A stretch of 64,000 nucleotides of DNA from Acidobacteriota bacterium (lineage in GTDB: Bacteria; Acidobacteriota; Holophagae; Holophagales; Holophagaceae). Below the pieces are notes generated by a model, which had not been told where the DNA came from, ran no database searches, and saw nothing but the letters and a program-made list of their open reading frames with translations. This document shows positions 57,109 through 64,000 of this stretch, in pieces. Positions within the stretch are counted from its first letter, which is position 1. Every line of letters begins with the position of its first letter. The position numbers and the translations under genes are program-made. Location: assembly GCA_016213735.1 (NCBI GenBank), contig JACQZU010000017.1, positions 1-64,000 on the forward strand, written 5' to 3'.

Positions 57109-59066
57109 CCCCGCATCCAGGCCCGCACGAGCATCCAGAGGAAGACGCCCAGGAGCGCAATCAGAACGTAGAGCAGATAGACGGAGAGGTTGCCCTGCTG
57201 GAGGCGGCGGAAGCGAAGAAGGCGGTCCGCGAGTTGGGCCAGGCGGGGTTCGAGGGCGTCCAGACCCAGGGGGTCCCGCTGCGTGGGATGGAATCCCGTC
57301 GGGGGGGGAAAAAGGGCCCGGGGGGTCCGTACCCTTGCCCGGATGCCCGGAAGGAGCGCGGACCATAGGTCGGCGAAGGACCCCCCCGTGTACTGCATCC
57401 TTGCGGTGGGGGCGGCGTAACCGCAGTCCCAGGTGGGCGGAACGGAGGTTTTTTCCGCGAAGCCCCGACGCACCCAGGCCACCAGGGGAACCCCTGCTGC
57501 GATGAGCAGGAGCTGGAGCACCAGGAAGAGACGAAGGTCTCCACTCAGGAGGGTGGACAGGGGAATCGGGGTGCCTGGAAGGAGGGGGCTGAGCGCCCGC
57601 TCGAGCAGGGGCAGCAGGGGGACCGCGGCGAGTCCGAGGGCGAGGCAGAGGACCCCCAGGATGGCCAAGGGCCACGTCATCGGCGTCGGGGGGTCGTGGG
57701 CCCCCGCCCCGGCGGGGCCCCTGGCCTCACCCAGGAAGACTGCACCGTAGAATTTCCCGAAGGCCACCGCAGCGAGGCCCCCCGTGAGGGCGAGGGCCGG
57801 AAGGGCCAGGCTCGCGGACCAGGGATTCCCCCGCAGGAGGCCGGCGAAGAGGCCCCGGTAGAGGAACCACTCGCTTGCAAAGGCCGCGAAGGGCGGGAGG
57901 GCCGAGACTGTCAGCACCCCCGGCAGCATGGCCAGCGCCGTGCGCGGCATGAGCTTGGCTAGCCCTCCCAGCTCGTCGATCCGCCGCGTGCCCGTGGCGT
58001 GGAGCAAGGCCCCCGACCCCAGGAAGAGAAGCCCCTTGAAGGCGGCGTGATTCAGCATGTGGAACAGGGCCCCAGCAAAGCCCAGGGCGGCGAGCGCGGG
58101 GTCGCCGACGGCGCGCCCGGCCATTCCCAATCCGATCCCCATCGCGATGATTCCGAGGTTCTCGATGCTGCTGTAGGCCATGAGGCGCTTGTAGTCCGCC
58201 TGGGCCAGGGCGTAGGCCGCTCCGTAGAGGGCGGTGAAGGCCCCCAGGGCGAGCAGCAGCGCGCCGGCGTGGGGGACCGGCGGCAGGAGGGAGGAGACCC
58301 GCAGGATTCCGTAGATTCCCGCCTTCAGCATCACCCCGGACAAGAGGGCGGAAACGTGGCTGGGGGCCCCCGCGTGGGCCGCGGGAAGCCAGAAGTGCAG
58401 AGGGAGCAGGCCCGCCTTGAAACCGAAGCCCACCACCGCCAGCGCGAGGATGGCCAGGTCCAGTCCGCTCGCGGGCCCCTGGGCCGGGACCCACAGAGGC
58501 CCCCCCACCCGCCGGGCTAGAAGGATGGCCATCGCCACCAGGGCTGCGGTGCCGACGTGGGTGGCAGCCAGGTACACCCAGCCGGCCTTGGCAGCCTCGG
58601 GCTTGTCGTGCTCGGTGGAAATCAGGAAGAAGGCCGAGACCGCCATCAACTCCCAGGCCACGAGGAAGAGGAGTCCCTGACGGAGCACGAAGACGAGGGT
58701 CAGTCCCGCCACCAGCAGGGCGTAGCAGCAGCGGAGGGGGACTCCGCGACCCTTGCCCACGGGGAGGGGCCAGTAGGCGCTTCCATAGACCAGGCCAAGG
58801 GCACCTAGGACCTGCAGGGGCACCAGGAAGAGGGCCGAAAGGGAGTCCATCTCCGCCCAGGCCGTCAGGCCCCAGAAGCGGAAGGCCAGGCCGGAGAGGT
58901 GGCCCGTCCAGAGGGCGTGGGCCGCCCCTCCGGCGGCCAGGAGGGCGGCCGCCAATCCCAACCCCAGAAAGGTTCGCTCGCTGGTCCGGGCGAGCGCCCC
59001 CGCCCCCGCAGCGATGATCCAGCACCCGGCGGCTGCTAAGACCAGGAGGAGATCGGTGGAGGGCAT
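57105..59066 (-). CDS. Ehr/hydrogenase-4 subunit B-like antiporter protein (first copy)
   Basis: 653 residues, about 16 membrane segments. NuoL/HyfB family with FKAGLLPLHFWLPAAHAGAPSHVSALLSGVMLKAGIYGILRV and KRLMAYSSIENLGIIAMGIGLG. C-terminus with TWDCGYAAPTARMQYTGGSFADLW, almost the same as in its paralogue. First gene of the operon. With the second HyfB-like protein and HyfF it gives three antiporter-like modules, so the complex could translocate several ions per turnover. Confidence 0.91.
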   Translation of the reverse strand: MPSTDLLLVLAAAGCWIIAAGAGALARTSERTFLGLGLAAALLAAGGAAHALWTGHLSGLAFRFWGLTAWAEMDSLSALFLVPLQVLGALGLVYGSAYWPLPVGKGRGVPLRCCYALLVAGLTLVFVLRQGLLFLVAWELMAVSAFFLISTEHDKPEAAKAGWVYLAATHVGTAALVAMAILLARRVGGPLWVPAQGPASGLDLAILALAVVGFGFKAGLLPLHFWLPAAHAGAPSHVSALLSGVMLKAGIYGILRVSSLLPPVPHAGALLLALGAFTALYGAAYALAQADYKRLMAYSSIENLGIIAMGIGLGMAGRAVGDPALAALGFAGALFHMLNHAAFKGLLFLGSGALLHATGTRRIDELGGLAKLMPRTALAMLPGVLTVSALPPFAAFASEWFLYRGLFAGLLRGNPWSASLALPALALTGGLAAVAFGKFYGAVFLGEARGPAGAGAHDPPTPMTWPLAILGVLCLALGLAAVPLLPLLERALSPLLPGTPIPLSTLLSGDLRLFLVLQLLLIAAGVPLVAWVRRGFAEKTSVPPTWDCGYAAPTARMQYTGGSFADLWSALLPGIRARVRTPRALFPPPTGFHPTQRDPLGLDALEPRLAQLADRLLRFRRLQQGNLSVYLLYVLIALLGVFLWMLVRAWMRG

Positions 59067-59383
59067 GGGGCTCCGCGGGATACGGGCCGGGAAGCCCGGT
59101 GGCAGGGCCTCCGGGGCTTCCTGGGGCAGGATGACCGGCGCTCAGGGGCTACCTTAAGACCATCATAACCTCAGATACCGGCAAGGACCCGGTGACGATG
59201 CCCGCTGGTTCAGGGACCTGGGTTCCGGGGACTTCAACCAGTCCGGGCGGCGGGGTCCAAGGCAATCCTGGAGAAGGCCGGACCCTGCCCCGGGATGGAT
59301 TCCCGGGAAGGGCCCACCTGGAAGGGTCAGGGGGCGACGCCCGCGCCGGCCAACCGGTGGCCGGGTCCCCCAGGAGGGCGGGG
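59067..59383. other. intergenic region upstream of the Ehr operon
   Basis: About 317 bases without a gene. Near 59160 the minus strand has TATGAT, a good -10 box without a recognisable -35, which could drive the Ehr operon about 90 bases downstream. GGAAGCCC (59090-59097) and GGGCTTCC (59114-59121) form an 8-bp inverted repeat in the leader. The half near the ABC ATPase gene holds only short GC-rich inverted repeats. Confidence 0.45.
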
Positions 59384-60664
59384 TCACTCCGGCGTGATCA
59401 CCGCCTCGTCCTCCCGGTAGGCGAAGAGCTCCCCGAAGCGGGCCCAGGCCACCAAGGTCCCGAAGGTCTGCTCGGCGTTCTCCGTGGGCAGGCGATGGGC
59501 GATTTCGTGGAGCAGCTCTTCCTTGTGGAGCCGGCCCTCCCGGAGGTCCAGCAGCTCCATGACCACCCTGAAGAGGCGCAGCTTGAGGAGCTGCTCGCGC
59601 CACAGGTCCTTGCGGGCGTCCATGTCCAGCGTGAGGAACCGCTTGCCGATGTCCGTGAACTTCACCGAGCGCTTCGGAGTGTCCACGAAATCCAGCATCT
59701 CCGCGGCCTTCACCGTGGTGAGCACGAACTCGAAGGGCACGTGGGTCTGGCTGGCCACCACGAAAAGGTCGCACTGCCCCCCCTGGGCCTCCAGGAACTC
59801 CATGAGCCCCAGGATGTCGGGACTGCCCACGTGGGGAAGGGGCTCGATGGGCTCCGGGAGGTTGGCCATGCTCGGGGCGCTCACCTCCACGTCCGGGAGC
59901 TCCGCGCTGGTGATGATGTCGTGAAGCTTGTCCACCAGGCGCATGAATTCCGGGCTGCGGGGATTCCGGGGACGGGACAGGGGGACCGGCAGGATGGTTC
60001 GGATGTGGGACGGATTGCCTGAAAGCACCACGATGCGGTCGGCCAGCAGGACCGCCTCGCGAAGGCTGTGGCTCACCAGGACGATGGAGCTGGGGTTTCG
60101 CTCGGCGTCCTCCCAGATGTCCAGGATTTCCGCGCGGAGGGCTTCGGCGGTCAGGGCGTCCACCTGGCTGAAGGGCTCGTCCATCACGAGGATCTCCGGG
60201 TCCACCGCCAGGGCCCGGGCCACGCCCACGCGCTGCTTGGAGCCCCGGGACAGTTCCCGGGGGTAGGCCTCCTCGAAACCCTCCAGGCCCACCTTACGGA
60301 TGGCTTCGTGCGCCTTCTGTCGAACCTCCTCGTCCGGAAGGTCCCGGGCCTGGAGCACCACCCGGACGTTCTGCTCCACCGTCATCCAGGGGTACAGCGC
60401 GAAATCCTGGAACACCATGGCCACGCCGGGATTCAGTCCCACCAGGCGCTGGCGATGGAAGCGGATCTCCCCCCGCGTGGGCTCCGCAAGCCCGGCCATC
60501 AGCCGGAGCAGGGTGGACTTGCCGCTGCCGTTCGGGCCAACGATGGCCAGGATCTCGTCCTGAAGGACCTTGAGATTGACATCCTCCAGGACGCGGATTT
60601 CCTTGCCCTTCGGGCCCTGGAAGCTCTTCTGGACGCCCCGGAGTTCGCAGATGGGAGCCGACAT
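59384..60664 (-). CDS. ABC transporter ATP-binding protein, NitT/TauT-like with C-terminal extension
   Basis: 426 residues. The ATPase domain (about 5-235) has Walker A GPNGSGKST (43-51), signature LSRGSKQRVGVARAL, Walker B ILVMDEPFSQVD and switch His VSHSLREA. The signature is LSRGS rather than LSGGQ, as in some members of this subfamily. The C-terminal ~150 residues (SPDILGLMEFLEAQGGQCDLFVVASQTHVPFEF ... TLVAWARFGELFAYREDE) correspond to the AAA-associated domain fused to some nitrate/sulfonate-type ATPases. Downstream of the fused permease gene; no substrate-binding protein gene is nearby. Confidence 0.9.
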   Translation of the reverse strand: MSAPICELRGVQKSFQGPKGKEIRVLEDVNLKVLQDEILAIVGPNGSGKSTLLRLMAGLAEPTRGEIRFHRQRLVGLNPGVAMVFQDFALYPWMTVEQNVRVVLQARDLPDEEVRQKAHEAIRKVGLEGFEEAYPRELSRGSKQRVGVARALAVDPEILVMDEPFSQVDALTAEALRAEILDIWEDAERNPSSIVLVSHSLREAVLLADRIVVLSGNPSHIRTILPVPLSRPRNPRSPEFMRLVDKLHDIITSAELPDVEVSAPSMANLPEPIEPLPHVGSPDILGLMEFLEAQGGQCDLFVVASQTHVPFEFVLTTVKAAEMLDFVDTPKRSVKFTDIGKRFLTLDMDARKDLWREQLLKLRLFRVVMELLDLREGRLHKEELLHEIAHRLPTENAEQTFGTLVAWARFGELFAYREDEAVITPE

Positions 60665-60774
60665 GGATCGTCCTCAACGCTGAAGCGCAGCAGCGCCATG
60701 AACACGATGGGAGCCCCGGAGGAAGGCCGCGGGGGAACCCTGCGCATCATGGTGCTGGGGCGTGGATGGGTGTT

Positions 60775-62517
60775 TCACCGCGTCACCGAGTACTTGGTCT
60801 CGGCCAGGCGGTAGAGCGGGACCCAGACGAGACGGTTGAAGAGCACCACCAGGCCGGCCATGAGCAGCGCGCTGGCGGTCAGGAGGGGGATGTTGCCCTG
60901 GTCCGCCATCTGGGCCACGGTGGCCCCGAGGCCGAAGGTGGTGAAGGTCTGGCCGCGCAGTTGGACGTACTCCGTGATGATGCTCGCGTTCCAGGCTCCC
61001 CCTGTGGCGGTCACCCAACCCGTCACCAGGAAAGGGAAGACCGACGGGAAGTACAGCTTCCAGGCCGTTCCCCAGAGGCCGAACCGGTAGGCCCGGGCGG
61101 CCTCCCGCAGGTTGCTGGGAATCGCCTGGGCTCCGGCGATGATGTTGAAGAGGAGGTACCACTGGGTGCTGAGGGACATCAGCAGGATGCTGCTGGTGAA
61201 GAGGCCGATGCCGGTCCGCTGCAGCAGCACGACGAAGGTCACGAACAGGATGCTGGCGGGGAAGCTGGCGACCACCTGGACCACGGGCTGAAGGCGGCGG
61301 GACCAGGTGGGGGAAAGGCCGATCCAGAGGCCGACCGGGACCGTCCAGCAGGTGGCCAGGGCGGTGGAGGTGAGCACCCGCCCCATGGAGGCGGCCCCGG
61401 CCTGGAAGATGGTTCCCCATTCCCGGGCCGTCACCAGGCTGAGGAGGCCCCAGAGCTTGAAGGCCCCCAGGGCCAGCATGATGAGCAGCATCACCAGCAT
61501 CCCCAGGCCCAGGCCCCTCTGGAAGGCGGTGTTGGACTTCTGGGCGGTGTCGAGGGTGGTGCGGGGCCGCGGGGCCCAGGCTCGCATCCGCTCGCGCCAG
61601 GCGAGGCGCAGGCGGTTGGCCAGGGCCGAGCGGCGCAGCACCCGGAGCAGCCAGCTCTGGGGTTTCTCCACCTTCACCGCCTCGTCCATCTGGAACCGCT
61701 GGCTCCAGGCCACCACGGGCTTCCAGAGCAGCTGATCGAGCAGGACGACGATGAGCAGCATGGTCCCGATCGCGTAGAGCTGGGCCTTCACGTCCCCCTG
61801 GTTCACCGCCACCGACATGTAGGCCCCGATCCCGGGAAGCCGGAAGTCCCGGCTCCCCAGGTTGAAGGCCTCGCTGGCCATGAGGAAGAACCAGCCGTTG
61901 GCCACGCTGACCATGGAATTCCAGACGAGGCCCGGCGTGGCGAAGGGCAGCTCCACCCAGCGGAAGCGCTGGAGCCAATTGAGACCGTAGCCCCGGGCCA
62001 CCTCTTCAAGGTCCCGTGGCACGGTCTTGAGGCTCTGGTAGAGGCTGAAGGCCATGTTCCAGGCCTGGCAGGTGACGATGAGCAGCACCGCCGACAGCTC
62101 GATGCCGACGTTGCTCCTGGGGAAGAGGCCCACCATGGCCAGCAGCACCACCGGCATGAAGGCCAGGAGGGGCACGCTCTGGAGAATGTCGAGGATGGGG
62201 ATCAGAACCCGCTCCGCCAGGGTGTCCTTGGCCGCCCAGTAGGCCACACCCAGGGTGAAGGCGGCGGAGAGCGCGTAGGCCGCCCCGGCCCGCACGATGG
62301 ACAGGAAGGCGTAACGGGGCAGGGCCAGGGGGGAGAGATCGATCTCCACCTTGGGTCGCTGGAGGACGGTCCACTCCCTCGCGGCGATGACCAGGCCCGC
62401 GAAGAGTCCCGCGAGGGCGAGGAGCACGAGGATGTCCATCCACCGTCGCCGGCGGATGGGAGCGGTCAGCAGGTTGGTGGCCTGCCCCCACATGCTGTCG
62501 AGAATCCGGTTGAGCAT
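60775..62517 (-). CDS. ABC transporter permease, two permease domains fused
   Basis: 580 residues with two binding-protein-dependent permease domains (about 75-265 and 365-560), each with about six membrane segments and an EAA loop: EEVARGYGLNWLQRFRWVELPFATPG in the first and REAARAYRFGLWGTAWKLYFPSVFPF in the second. Fused double permeases of this kind occur in NitT/TauT-type transporters. The ATPase gene follows after 110 bases. Substrate unknown. Confidence 0.9.
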   Translation of the reverse strand: MLNRILDSMWGQATNLLTAPIRRRRWMDILVLLALAGLFAGLVIAAREWTVLQRPKVEIDLSPLALPRYAFLSIVRAGAAYALSAAFTLGVAYWAAKDTLAERVLIPILDILQSVPLLAFMPVVLLAMVGLFPRSNVGIELSAVLLIVTCQAWNMAFSLYQSLKTVPRDLEEVARGYGLNWLQRFRWVELPFATPGLVWNSMVSVANGWFFLMASEAFNLGSRDFRLPGIGAYMSVAVNQGDVKAQLYAIGTMLLIVVLLDQLLWKPVVAWSQRFQMDEAVKVEKPQSWLLRVLRRSALANRLRLAWRERMRAWAPRPRTTLDTAQKSNTAFQRGLGLGMLVMLLIMLALGAFKLWGLLSLVTAREWGTIFQAGAASMGRVLTSTALATCWTVPVGLWIGLSPTWSRRLQPVVQVVASFPASILFVTFVVLLQRTGIGLFTSSILLMSLSTQWYLLFNIIAGAQAIPSNLREAARAYRFGLWGTAWKLYFPSVFPFLVTGWVTATGGAWNASIITEYVQLRGQTFTTFGLGATVAQMADQGNIPLLTASALLMAGLVVLFNRLVWVPLYRLAETKYSVTR

Positions 62518-62729
62518 GTCGGACCCGGAGGAATCGCGGTGGAAGTGCGGGGAACCGCAGGATTCCAGCGCGGGAGACGGAAGGGCTGCAGCCTTGCTTC
62601 CGGCGTCAGCTCAGGGACGAGGGAGGTTCATCGTTCGCGCAGGGTTTGCCCAATCGAAACCTCCTTTCCGGCCCGTGGCCCAGAGGCAGGATGACCTGAG
62701 GAACGGGGCGGGGTCAATGTATTCGAAGC

Positions 62730-62743
62730 TATAGTGTTAGCCG
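62730..62743 (+). promoter_or_regulatory. -10-like box next to a kinase start; possible leaderless mRNA
   Basis: TATAGT (62730-62735) is a good -10 box only eight bases before the ATG at 62744. No -35 match lies at the right distance, and no Shine-Dalgarno sequence precedes the ATG (TAGTGTTAGCCG). Transcription would start within two or three bases of the ATG, giving a leaderless message. The rest of the 62518-62729 gap shows nothing else. Confidence 0.3.
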
Positions 62744-64000
62744 ATGACCCCCACCGAGCCCTCCCTGCAACCCGGCGGGGACCACGATGCCCGCCTTCTG
62801 GGCCTCGCCCTGCTCCATGGGTATGTGGGGGTGGACCAGCTCAAGGCCGCAGCAGACCTGGACCCCACCCCGTCCGCGATCCTGGAGGAATTGAAACGGG
62901 CGGGCGTCCTCGATGCCCCAAGCATGGAAGGCCTGGAGCAGGGGCTCAAGGAAGTGTCGCCCAGCCTGAGCAGGCCCCACCGCACTGGGCACACCTCTTC
63001 CGGGCCACCGGATCCGGAAGGGGACCGCCCCACTTCCGCCCTGGGGGCCCAGGCTGATCCGCCCACCCAGTCCCTTGAGGCGGATCCCGAGGACCGCGAA
63101 GAGGCGGCAATCCTCAGGCGGCTTCGGGTTCCAAGCTGGAAGCAATACCGGAACCTGCGCTTCGTGGGCGAGGGGGGGATGGGACGGATCTTCAAGGCCC
63201 TGGATCCCAACCTGAAGCGCACAGTGGCCCTGAAATTCCTCCGCGTCCAGGACGCCGTGCAGCTTCGCCGCTTCCTGTTCGAGGCCCAGGCTCAGGCCCT
63301 GCTCGAGCATCCAAGCATCTGCAAGGTCTACGAAGTGGGGGAATGGCGGGGCCAGCACTACCTCGCCATGCAGTTCGTCAACGGCCCCACCCTGCAGCGG
63401 CTGGCCCCCCGGCTGGCCCTCGACGCCAAACTCCAGATCCTGGAGACCGTGGCCGAGGCCGTCCACGAGGCCCACCGCTCCGGGCTGATCCACCGGGACC
63501 TCAAGCCGGCCAACATCCTGGTCGAGGAACTGGAAGGCGGGGGCCACCGTGCTTTCGTGCTGGACTTCGGCCTGGCCTTCGAGATGGGGGCCCCTGGCCT
63601 CACGGGCACGGGACAGGTGATGGGCACCACCTCCTACATGGCCCCCGAGCAGGCCCGGGGCGAGTCCCACCGCATCGACCGCAGGACCGACGTGTACGGT
63701 CTCGGCGCGACCATGTACGAGGTCTTCACCGGGGCCCCGCCCCACGGGGATGCCCAGGGTCTCACCTGCATGCAGAAGATCGTGGACGAAGAGCCCAGGC
63801 CCCTCCGCAAGGCCGCCAGGGGGCTCCCCCGGGATCTCGAGATCATCGTGATGAAGTGTTTGGAGAAGGAGCCGGGGCGGCGCTATGACGATGCCCGGGC
63901 CCTGGCGGAAGACCTCCGGCGCCTCCGACTGGGGGAACCCATCCTGGCCCGGCGGGCCTCCGTGGCCTACCGGCTGGGGCGCTTTGCCCGTCGGAATCGG
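62744..64000 (+). CDS. Ser/Thr protein kinase (partial, runs off window)
   Basis: 419 codons visible; the gene continues past 64000. N-terminal region (1-130) is not recognised: a winged-helix-like start (LLGLALLHGYVGVDQLKAAADLDPTPSAILEELKRAG) and a polar linker. The kinase domain starts near 137: Gly-rich loop VGEGGMGRIF (Gly142-Gly147), Lys164, HRDLKPAN (His250, Asp252, Lys254), DFG at Asp274, and YMAPEQARGES. All catalytic residues are intact. An in-frame TAG two codons before the ATG rules out an earlier start. The missing C-terminal part often carries a membrane segment and sensor in this family. Confidence 0.9.
   Translation, partial: MTPTEPSLQPGGDHDARLLGLALLHGYVGVDQLKAAADLDPTPSAILEELKRAGVLDAPSMEGLEQGLKEVSPSLSRPHRTGHTSSGPPDPEGDRPTSALGAQADPPTQSLEADPEDREEAAILRRLRVPSWKQYRNLRFVGEGGMGRIFKALDPNLKRTVALKFLRVQDAVQLRRFLFEAQAQALLEHPSICKVYEVGEWRGQHYLAMQFVNGPTLQRLAPRLALDAKLQILETVAEAVHEAHRSGLIHRDLKPANILVEELEGGGHRAFVLDFGLAFEMGAPGLTGTGQVMGTTSYMAPEQARGESHRIDRRTDVYGLGATMYEVFTGAPPHGDAQGLTCMQKIVDEEPRPLRKAARGLPRDLEIIVMKCLEKEPGRRYDDARALAEDLRRLRLGEPILARRASVAYRLGRFARRNR

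Overview
The window is 64 kb of very G+C-rich bacterial chromosome that is almost completely coding. It carries no rRNA, tRNA, CRISPR array, prophage or transposase that I can see. The gene content suggests an Acidobacteriota bacterium of the Holophagae type (Geothrix/Holophaga-like): a motile, Gram-negative cell with a TolC-type outer membrane, many secreted hydrolases, Ser/Thr kinases, FHA and DUF6599 proteins, and a respiratory complex related to energy-converting hydrogenases. The lineage is an inference from gene content, not something the sequence proves.

Layout. 1-9.5 kb (minus strand): a flagellar operon flhA-flhF-flhG-fliA-fliM-fliN, mostly with ATGA-type overlaps, preceded by a sigma-54-like promoter. 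It is followed by glmS, which sits between two unrelated tandem-repeat arrays. 9.6-11.3 kb: a divergent exported protein of unknown function. 11.3-19.1 kb (minus): fabG, then a TetR-TolC-adaptor-RND-nitroreductase operon with paired operator-like palindromes upstream. 19.2-24.1 kb: a small membrane protein, a DUF4403 protein, a divergent bacilliredoxin/flavin-reductase pair and sppA. 24.1-30.4 kb: a PlsB-like acyltransferase, a DUF6599 protein, a Tat-exported Fe-S aldo/keto reductase, two convergent hotdog thioesterases, an SRPBCC protein and an NhaR-like regulator. 30.4-33.8 kb (plus): a stress/envelope cluster (HPF-like factor, HtpX, TerC, ExoD, zinc ribbon), ending with a 60-residue exported protein made of CxxCxxHH-type decapeptide repeats.

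33.9-49.6 kb: a divergent helical exported protein / FHA membrane protein pair, a lipoprotein with a zinc-protease motif, mutS2, rpsU, a receiver-like/Pro-rich/Ser-Thr kinase fusion, small zinc-ribbon and coiled-coil proteins, lepA (with a 37-bp copy of its own 3' end just downstream), a response regulator, an M6-like metalloprotease, an NTF2-like protein and an M28 peptidase.

49.6-59.1 kb (minus): a seven-gene operon for a complex-I/group-4-hydrogenase-like membrane complex: two NuoL/HyfB-type antiporter subunits, HyfC/NuoH, HyfE, HyfF/NuoN, a fused NuoC-NuoD large subunit and a fused ferredoxin-NuoB small subunit. The large subunit lacks both CxxC motifs that bind the NiFe centre, so this is most likely an Ehr (energy-converting hydrogenase-related) complex with an unknown electron partner. 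Its last two genes are separated by a 269-bp element with 32-34-bp terminal inverted repeats that fits exactly between a stop and a start codon. 59.4-62.5 kb: a NitT/TauT-like ABC transporter with a fused double permease and no binding protein here. 62.7-64 kb: the start of a second Ser/Thr kinase that runs off the window.

The strongest candidates for something undescribed are the Ehr-type complex with its inverted-repeat element, the CxxCxxHH repeat protein, and the receiver-kinase fusion with twin LETEDIFG motifs. Start codons were chosen by eye from ribosome binding sites and family lengths.
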